64,000 bases of DNA from Gnetum montanum (taxonomy: Eukaryota > Streptophyta > Gnetopsida > Gnetales > Gnetaceae), in assembly GCA_015680685.1 (NCBI GenBank), contig MNCI01013830.1, positions 460,222 to 524,221 of the forward strand. The letters run 5' to 3'. A program made the translations under genes and the position numbers. The notes under the pieces were generated by a model. The model worked only from the letters and a program-made list of their open reading frames with translations. It was not told the DNA's origin and searched no databases. Positions 56,470 to 64,000 of the stretch are shown piece after piece. How positions within the stretch are numbered: position 1 is the first letter of the stretch; each line of letters begins with the position of its first letter.

Positions 56470-56488
56470 TGGCACCGTTGCCAGGGAC
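56470..56488 (+). other. primer-binding site of element 2
   Basis: TGGCACCGTTGCCAGGGAC starts two bases after the LTR's final CA. It matches the plant tRNA-Asp site (TGGCGCCGTTGCCGGGGA) with two transitions. Confidence 0.85.
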
Positions 56489-56611
56489 GGTGCTAGTTAT
56501 ATAGATTAGTTATATCATACAATGTCACTGTATAGAACTTAATGATATATCTCTTAGGAAGAAGAAATAATTATTAAAAGTCACACGTAATTCACACACA
56601 ACTTTACAACA

Positions 56612-57621
56612 ATGCCTCTCCTACAAGATGATAATAATGCCACACCTAGTGAGGAAATTCATTGGAGAACCGATGAATTATATGATAATGAAGATTGGAG
56701 TATGCAATCTCAGGTAGGGGTTTCTTATAAACATCAACAAAAGAAATGTCATCCCAACGCACAAAAGCCTAACTTACCCGATGACGATGAACCCCGACTG
56801 GCCACTACAAGCCTAACGCAAATACAAGAGGCTGTTTGAATCTTACGTAGGCATTGTAAAGAGAGCCATCTACCAAGGCTCAATTTAAACAACTTTCCTA
56901 CATTTTAAGGAGGCTATGACTTAGATCCAATTCAACATTTACAAGCCTTCTATCATGCCTGCACATGGAACAACATTGATAACAGCTGGCAAAAACTTAA
57001 GCTCTTTCCTATGACACTTTTTGACCAATCAAAGTATGGTATAGATCATTAAATCCAAATTCAATACAACGTTGGTCAACAATGGTAGAAGTCTCTAATG
57101 AAAAATATCAAACCTACGAAAGAGTGTCAGCCTTGAGGAAACAAATCCAAGGATGGAAACAAGCACAACCTGAACCCTTGGACATGGACTTAGAAATATA
57201 TTGTGCACTATTAAACAACTATCTAGGCCATGGGTTTTTCAAGGAAAGGCTAATGTACCATATTATTTATGGGCTACATAATGAAATAAGAGAGACCTTA
57301 GGAATATATGCCGAAGGTCAACTATACGAACTACGAACCCATCAAATCCAGGAACTGATTAAGCGGGTAGCAAAAGAAGAGGGAGAATTAGCTAGATGGA
57401 AGAGTGTTGAAAAACATCAACGAGACCAAAATCTCAACTTAACAAAGGTCCATGATCATACAAAGGAGAAATCAACCAATCTCAAGGTGGAAACATCATC
57501 TTTTCCAATAAAAAAATTGTTAGAAGAAGCCGAGGCAAAGATCAAAAAGATGTTGGAATGGATGTATCAAAAGTGCGGAGAATTTATCAACACCATTGGA
57601 GATAATGTTTTGAAAACCTAA
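56612..57621 (+). pseudogene. gag of element 2, frameshifted
   Basis: It opens at ATG 56612 (MPLLQDDNNATPSEEIHWRT). The frame runs with stops to LDPIQHLQAFYHACTWNNI and KLFPMTLFDQSKYG near 57010, the gag core. A frameshift between about 57020 and 57082 moves reading to another frame for the 179-codon stretch 57082-57621: EKYQTYERVSALRKQIQGWK, IYCALLNNYLGHGFFKERLM, IRETLGIYAEG, then a Lys/Glu-rich probable coiled coil. The 15715-25900 element and the 38-40.6 kb relic have the same domain. No particle protein can be made from this copy. Confidence 0.82.
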
Positions 57622-57977
57622 GAAGCAGGACAAAACATTAGACATTCAAAAAAAAGAATGAAGGGAATAAGTGCTCAACTGCTAATCCTACGTATGAATG
57701 CAACATATGCCTGTACAATCACCCCAAAGGCCAATGCCCAATATTGTTACATCTACATGAGCATTGGGGAAACACGTTACATCTAGAGTTCGTATAGAGG
57801 TATTGTGTTTGATCATTGTGGCAACAATCCCAGTCATGGGGGAGACCACCCTTAGCTTGGAGGCACCCTTCATATTATTTGAACCCAAACGCTTATCAAG
57901 TTCAACATCCTATTTCTCCAACTGGGCCAACATACTTTATCTCACCACAATACTAGTCTCCTCAATACTATCAACCC

Positions 57978-58574
57978 ATGCCTCCAACAGAACCACCACC
58001 TTGTGCACCTTATACTCCTCCTAACTTTCAACATTCTCATTATTTCCCTCCTTCCATAGTGCCACCAATTGTTCCTAAGGTATTTGCACCACCGCAACAG
58101 CCCACAAACAACACCTATGCTACTACTACCCACAACAATGCAAAGCCTCCTCAGCATCAAAAGTGTCCTTTCTTTAAACATGGCCGTAAGAAGGGACAAC
58201 ATAATTCTGAGGCCACTGCATCCTCCAACTTAGCACAAGCCCCACACTATGGTGCACCCTTACCTTCAAACCCATTGCCTCATGTAACTTTATCAAGGTC
58301 ACCATCAAACACTCCAACAACCATACGGCCCAATGAACACAACCATGGGAGGCATCATCCTAATCCTTGCATACCATCTAATGGTCACAAACATCATAGT
58401 GAGTCAACTTGTTATCTGGGAACTACATCATATAAGTTGCCCCACTATGCTTCGTACAATCAAGTGTGTGAATCCCAATGGGGTAAGTATGGACCAGTTC
58501 CAATACTTCCAACATGCAAGGATCCTCAACCTTCATTTATTAATCCTTGCTATCCTCAACCAATTTGTAAGTAA
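57978..58574 (+). pseudogene. Pro/His-rich gag C-terminal region of element 2
   Basis: A 198-codon open frame, out of frame with the gag piece upstream. It begins MPPTEPPPCAPYTPPNFQHS and is rich in Pro, His, Thr and Asn, ending with paired Cys/Pro near the stop. KCPFFKHGRKKGQHN could be a degraded zinc knuckle. I treat it as the variable C-terminal part of gag. No enzymatic motif is visible. The frame switch from the upstream piece implies another indel. Confidence 0.5.
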
Positions 58575-60254
58575 TCTCATCTACGAATAAAATAGTCATG
58601 TGGATCATTGGTTGAGGTGTGTTCTATGTTATTAAGTCATGAGTGAGCAATTATTTCGATAGTGAGCCCATTACACCCACTCATCCATTCTACAAATAAA
58701 GAGGTTCTATTTGAGGGTACAGTGATATTCTTGACATTCTTAAAACTTAAAATTAATTTTGTGTTCATTGTACCCAGAATGAAGAAGGATGGACCAAGAG
58801 GGAATGATTAGGGTGTGACATCAAGGGAACTTGCAGATTCTCTTTGGTGACATTTACGGGAGTTATCATGCAACGTGGTTGTACTAAGATCCTTGTAGAT
58901 CTAATGAAAAATGGGAGTAAGAGTAATCAAAATGGCACTCAAAAATCAAATGCTGTTCTAGGGGGTTCCACTAGAAAGACATGCACCCATGCTTGAAGGT
59001 TGGCAGCTTCTCTGGATTCAGTATTCAAAAAGAAAAAAAAAAGAGAAAAAAAGAAAAAAAGAAAATAAGAAGAAGAAAAGTGCCACAAAACAAAAATCAC
59101 TCCTCCCTTGGAAGAAACACCAAGTGATTGTACACCTTGTTGTTATGGTACTCTCATAGTTGTTCATCATGCCCTGGGTTAGTTACCTCACTATGCCCTG
59201 GGTTAGTTACCTCATGTCCCAATCTCTACGATCCCTTTTATACTTCGTCTCATCTCATTGTTCATATAATTGTTGCTTGTGTCCTGTGTAGCATAGAATT
59301 TTCATCTCATTCTAGTGATATTTACATGTGCATGTTTTGTGGAGTTAGTGTGGATTACATTTAACCCTTCTAGTGCCCACGAACACTTTAAGTGTGGTTA
59401 CACAAGGGCATTATAGGTTGGAACCTGCTTTGGGGAGGACCCACTTGTGTAATCTTTTGTAATTTTCACTTATGACATAGCTAAAACACATCATTTATTA
59501 CCCTCAGCGTATTGTTCATGATATTCTTTCCCTTATTACTATCCCTCCGATTCAACGTTCCTATGAATCATCACATAGCCTTTTTCTTTACCATCTGAGG
59601 TCCTTATTGATAAATTCCACACCATCATAATTTTCGTGCTTTTAGAACCAGTTGAATTACCTTGGAACCCTATAACAATGGTCCAGATGTCCTTAGTTTA
59701 CATTGTTCAATTTCAAAAGAAATATTAAAAATTTGGTACATTCTCTAAGTGCCCTAACTTTGATGAAAATATATATTCATGACCCCCTTGTGCTAATCAC
59801 CATCATTTGAAACTATTCACATAGGGGAATTTTTTCAAATTCCTCTCTATGAATCATGATTGCGCATCCCATGCTTTCATATCCATAACTCGCTCACTGG
59901 TACTGCGATTTTCATTCCATTTGAACCTACTTGACCCAAGAGTGTTCAGCTTAGTCATGGGGGAGGGGCACACACTGAATAGTGCATAAATTTTTTGAAA
60001 TTCATCATCACTCGAAGGACATATTTGGGTAATTAGTTCTAAAATTAAGAATAAAATGTGTCAAAAATAATTTCATCCCTTTAGCTATACCATAAAATTA
60101 AATTTGGAAACCACCTAAGTCATAGGACTCATTATTATAAACTCTCAAGCACGATCACACATTATAACATAAGATCTTTAAATTAAGACAAGTAGTAAGG
60201 TATAACTTGACTTTGAAAATAACCTTACTAACGCTTGGCCCGTGTGATTGCAGA
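58575..60254 (+). other. non-coding internal part of element 2
   Basis: No supported protein. It contains a purine-rich tract at about 59030-59080 and a 24-base tandem pair with CCCTGGGTTAGTTACCTCA at about 59169-59216. The small Cys/Ser-rich frame at 59128-59364 spans the tandem pair and has no motif. Confidence 0.6.
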
Positions 60255-60758
60255 ATGGCCTCGAAATGTGCACAACAGGAGGGTCCTATTCAAGGTGGAA
60301 CGAAACAAGCTCGGAGAGGTGGAAGACAAGGTCCTATCAGACAACAAGCAGAATAGGAGGAAAAATCATTCAGCATCCATCAAGATGAACCTCCTACCAT
60401 ATGGTATAGGTAGGTAGAAGCAGGAGATACCCTCTCTGAAAGCAGTGCCTGGTACCTAGGGGAGACGTACCAATTTTGGCACAATGAAGAAGAAGGCACC
60501 ATGGTTAACATTTGTGGTGTGACTATTGATTTCTCTATTCAAGCCATTTCAGAAGTATTAAACCTTCCAAATATAGGGCCAAAAGTTGCTCAGAACCATC
60601 TGGACACTTTCAGAACCGAGCAACTTAATAAACTGTTGATAGAGAATAAAAGGGTGGCGAAAGAAAAGGAGAAGGCTGACTGGGATGCCTCTATGGAACA
60701 AGCACAAACTTACCTACATGCCAAGGCACTCAAGGCCTTACAAGAGGAGAAAATCTAG
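60255..60758 (+). pseudogene. 3' ORF of element 2
   Basis: It starts at ATG 60255 (MASKCAQQEGPIQGG) and stays in one frame to TAG at 60756-60758, with two internal TAG stops (near 60357 and 60414) that each fit a former CAG. After an N-terminal Gln/Gly/Arg-rich part come WYLGETYQFWHNEE, then VNICGVTIDFSIQAISEVLN and LPNI. This resembles the conserved block of the plant transposon protein found in Athila-like elements. The C-terminal 50 residues are charged and helical. The role of this protein is not known. A related ORF starts near 17470 (minus). Confidence 0.7.
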
Positions 60759-61002
60759 GCCATACTTTGATGCCATCAAATTCTAAGACCTGGAGCACAA
60801 GAAAAGGGAAAGAAACCAATGGAGGAGCCACCACCACCAGGAACTACATGAGTTCCACCATTTTGTAATACTAGTATTTTTTTGTGTTTTGTCTTCCCAC
60901 ACTGTGACATTGTTTCATTTCTTTTTCCATTAATAATCCCATACCTATCCACTGTGTAATCACTGTAACTTGAGGATGAGTTTTTATTCAATCGTGGGAG
61001 TA
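60759..61002 (+). other. 3' end of element 2 with polypurine tract
   Basis: No protein. ATCGTGGGAGTA (60991-61002) immediately before the 3' LTR is the likely polypurine tract. Confidence 0.65.
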
Positions 61003-61818
61003 TGATGGGACACGTTATCACATGGGCCGCGATATCGCGTCCGTTGTGATATCGCATCCCCTGCGATATCGCATACGTGATATCGCAGTCCTACACAATG
61101 TCTATAAATAAGAAGTGGCTATCCCTTATTTATCATCATAGTTTTAGAAGTAGCGAAGCTCTAGCAGTTTGATCTCTCCAGAGATAGATTATTTTTCCCG
61201 CGTCTGCCCACAGTGTGGTGAATGTAATTGTACGACATTCTTTATTTGAGTGTGACGTACCTGGACACGCATACGATCAACAATAAAGATCGAGATTACT
61301 TCATCATTGCAGCATTCACTTTGTTTATTTAATTTTAATTTACTGCTTTCTCTCTCCCCCTTATCTCCTAGTAATGTAGAATGAGTATGACTTGATTACA
61401 AGCATTTAAGTGTGACTATTTGGTATACCAGTGGCGTACCTAGGATCTACGCTTGGTAATCTTAGTGATAGTCATGCATGATGTCCAAGATGTGTATGGT
61501 TGATCATGGAATCAGATCCTGATTGCACTTAGGCTAGATTATATTTTCTTACCTTTTCCCTCCTAGCTTAGCTTAGTTAAGATTACTTTCCATTGCCTTC
61601 AGGAGTAGCATTAGAATTAGGAACACATCATACACCTCACTTTGCACTAAACCATACGTGACAAATATAATACTAGTCCAGGTGGGAAGACAGTGAACTG
61701 TAACCTAAGGATAACTATCTAGGTGCCACAAGTAGTTTTTCTACGGAGTTCGATCAGATCGCGCATGAGAATGCTCATATTCGTATGGTTGAGTGTAGGG
61801 GTATCTTGCCACTCATCA
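61003..61818 (+). repeat. 3' LTR of element 2
   Basis: It matches 55639-56468 with substitutions, largely transitions, and lacks one GATATC unit. The TATA box is at 61103-61110. It ends CCACTCATCA. Confidence 0.93.
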
Positions 61819-61823
61819 CCTAG
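61819..61823. repeat. right target duplication of element 2 (CCTAG)
   Basis: A perfect copy of 55634-55638. Confidence 0.9.
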
Positions 61824-64000
61824 CCATTGTTCAACCGACCACACTCCAAAAGCTATATAAGGAATTGTGTAACCATTGTATCAACATCATTAAAGAATCC
61901 ATCTCTTAAGAAAAAAGAAGAGAAGAGATAGTAAAGAGAGTCTAGAGATGAGAGAACTTCCTAAGAGGAGAAGTATGCTCTTAAGCACCACTATCTTAAT
62001 CATGATATCATATGAGAAAATATGAGGAAATCCTCCAACATTTTTAAGTAGAGTCAAGAGTGCTCATAAAGCATCTCCTCAAGAGCTAATTTGTTTGATA
62101 TATTATTTATTTAGGCTAGAAAATTGAACAAGTTATGTTTATTTTCATTCTGATATTTATTATTCTCTTAAGTTTTATTAGTTTGATGTTCTTTCTCTAG
62201 TTGATTTTTGAATGAATAGATCTCTCTCTCATGTTTGTTAACAAAGAAAATCAATAATAGTAGTTTCATCAATTTCAGCATATTATTTCTATCATCTATT
62301 TCATTTTAATCTCATTATCTAAAGAATAACATCATTTTAGACTTATTTGAAGTTTCCAAGTTCTTTAGACCTAAGAATCCCTCAAAAAGATCTTAAATTG
62401 AGTGAAATATAATTCTTACAAATTATGGAACATTTCTACCCATTTTATATGAATTATTATTGCCAAAGAATTTTCAAATCATGAAGGAAGGTTGTTCATT
62501 CATCTTAATAACATTTTCTTGAAGGAATCCATCTCATGTGGTTAATGAATATGTTTAAATCTTGCTTCTACCCCTTTCTACATTAGTCTAGAGGTTAAAT
62601 CATCATTTTCAAGTTAGATCTTTCATTACACTTATTAAAATCCTTTCAAATTTCAAGCTACAAATCAAAATTTCATTTTCTAGTAAAACCATGAGTTATC
62701 CATGATCCATGTTCATTCATCCTATACTTAGAACTAAGATGCCCCTATTTTTCAATGACCATGAACTTATCGTAAATCATGGTATTAGAGATTAAGGTTT
62801 TCATAACTCATGTTCCATTAGGTTTCAACACATAATCTAGAAGTAATACAACAACATGTCTACAGGTGATCATGACTTGACCATGACCTATGGTCAAGAC
62901 ACTATGAACTAACCATAACTTTTGATCTTTACAAATAAAAGGTAGAGGCCAAATGCATCAATTCTACATCAAAATAAGATACCATAACCTAATTATAGCA
63001 TATTATTAGGCAATTATAACATTATCATGAATTGTTGTGGGATAATCATGAGCTAGCAATTACTTGTGGTTAAGAAAAAATCATATTAGAAGTTGAGGAT
63101 AACACTACAATATCTTAAAAATTAACAATGACTTGATAACATCCCATGTTCATGTGCCTATGACTGCATCATGATTTGTGGCTAGGATTTTCATTATTGT
63201 GATAGACTATGATCTAATCACAACCCATGGTTAGGCATCATGAAACAACCATAAGTTGACCATGACTAGTGACTTGAAAAATTGCAACTAAGCCTCTACT
63301 CATGATTCTAGTCATGCTTAATATTCTAATTAAAACTTCAAGTGAGGATGTCTAACCTTAGAAGCTCAAAGGAACCTTAGTTCCACTATGCTAATCTAGA
63401 AAATAGATGACATTTTGTATCAGACTAGATGTTTTGATCTTGGAAATACATGATTTTTTATTATAAAGTTTTTAAAAATAAAAATTTTAGTTTCTAGTAA
63501 CCAACTCTATCAAATGATATCAAAGATTTTGGTTTTGGAATAAACATGTTAAGGAGGGCCAATGCCTCCAAAAGATTAATGTCAAAGAATCATGAAGCTC
63601 ACTATGATGTCCTCTTTCTTAATCATTTTCACATGTCTAGTACAATCTTCTCATGTTGTAAGTCTAGCCATTATAACTACCTATAGAGATATCTATCCCA
63701 ATATAAAATAAATTTAATGCTAAAGAGAAAAATGATCAAGGGATGTTAATAATCATTCATAATACTAATGGAAATTCAAAAGGCTCCAAAATTCCTAAAA
63801 GGCAAGATGACCCAAGAGATCAAGGTAGGCTAAAAACCTCCCTATTATTATAGATACTTAAAAGGCTTAAATCAAAAAAATATTAATGTTAAAAAAATGT
63901 AAAATGATCCAAAAGGTCAAAAAACCCATGTAAAACCAATAAACATATAACATGGTCTACAATTAAGTCTCATAGATGCTTCAAGTATAAATAAGAAAAG
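61824..64000. other. AT-rich DNA, no gene seen
   Basis: A TATA-like CTATATAAGG at 61853-61862 followed by a GAGAAGAGATAG purine stretch could be the rest of the copia LTR interrupted by element 2. From 62750 to 63290 phrases combining CATGA, CCATRA and TTGTGGTTA recur irregularly (for example GACTTGACCATGACCTATGG and AACCATAAGTTGACCATGAC), suggesting an old short-unit repeat. No reading frame is supported. Confidence 0.45.

Larger units (their letters stand above)
55639..61818 (+). mobile_element. element 2: non-autonomous gypsy element (lineage T)
   Basis: LTRs of 830 and 816 bases, TGATGGG to CTCATCA, flank 4.5 kb. Perfect CCTAG target duplications lie outside. The primer-binding site is of the tRNA-Asp type used by plant Athila/Tat-like elements. 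The internal region holds a frameshifted gag and a separate 3' ORF but no protease, RT or integrase. Both proteins match those of the longer element at 15715-25900, which is the autonomous form of the lineage in this window. Confidence 0.93.

Noticed and set aside
62750-63290. Recurrent CATGA/CCATRA phrases considered as a regulatory array
   Set aside because: Spacing and sequence are irregular and I could not derive a unit, so it is only noted as a possible old repeat.

Overview
This is a stretch of seed-plant nuclear DNA: AT-rich, mostly decayed LTR retrotransposons, with one recognisable host gene. Intron-bearing R2R3-MYB exons, Ty1/copia and Ty3/gypsy remains with plant-type primer-binding sites, and kilobase gene deserts all point to a large, repeat-rich plant genome. 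A gymnosperm is possible, but nothing I can see proves it. Two single N positions mark assembly joins.

Layout. 1-4200: AT-rich DNA with a short tandem repeat and possibly the last codons of a gene entering from the left. 4200-7960: a less AT-rich island holding a minus-strand R2R3-MYB transcription factor gene (three exons, 7000 to 5638) with its TATA box and upstream region. Its first intron appears to start with GA instead of GT. 9359-11571: a small, non-autonomous, gag-only copia element with a tRNA-iMet-type primer site. 11820-12560: an unexplained low-copy-looking island. 13036-26165: a satellite-like array of about 388-bp units, split by a 10.2-kb minus-strand gypsy element (15715-25900) with gag, protease, RT, RNase H, integrase and 3' ORF remains. 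One of its LTRs carries an unrecognised, mostly open reading frame. 28500-41800: nested gag relics and solo or partial LTRs of two gypsy lineages. 42491-53022: the best preserved element (element 1, LTRs about 2.2 kb, gag and protease but no RT or integrase). 53620-55180: a decayed copia pol. 55639-61818: a second gypsy element (element 2, LTRs about 0.82 kb, gag and 3' ORF, no pol). 61824-64000: no gene seen.

Two gypsy lineages recur. Lineage O (element 1, LTR-A and LTR-B with their gag, and the 28.5-30.5 kb relic) has long LTRs and a primer site reading TGGCGCTAGAA or close variants. Lineage T (element 2, the 15715-25900 element, the 38.2-41.8 kb relic) has LTRs running TGATG/TGATA to ATCA, a tRNA-Asp-like primer site (seen in element 2 and the 38-41.8 kb copy) and a downstream ORF beginning MASK/MAPK (seen in element 2 and the 15715-25900 element). 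Elements 1 and 2 are non-autonomous and would need RT and integrase from elsewhere. In-frame stops in both lineages mostly sit where one C-to-T change from a CAA, CAG or CGA codon would explain them, which fits methylated, silenced copies.

I did not find a convincing undescribed biological system. The observations most worth following are the GA donor in the MYB gene, identical CCTAG target duplications at elements 1 and 2, arrays of imperfect palindromes inside LTRs of both lineages, a TAAACT-type motif array in element 1, the exon-like reading frame at 16083-16459, and an inverted mis-assembly at 46946-47526.
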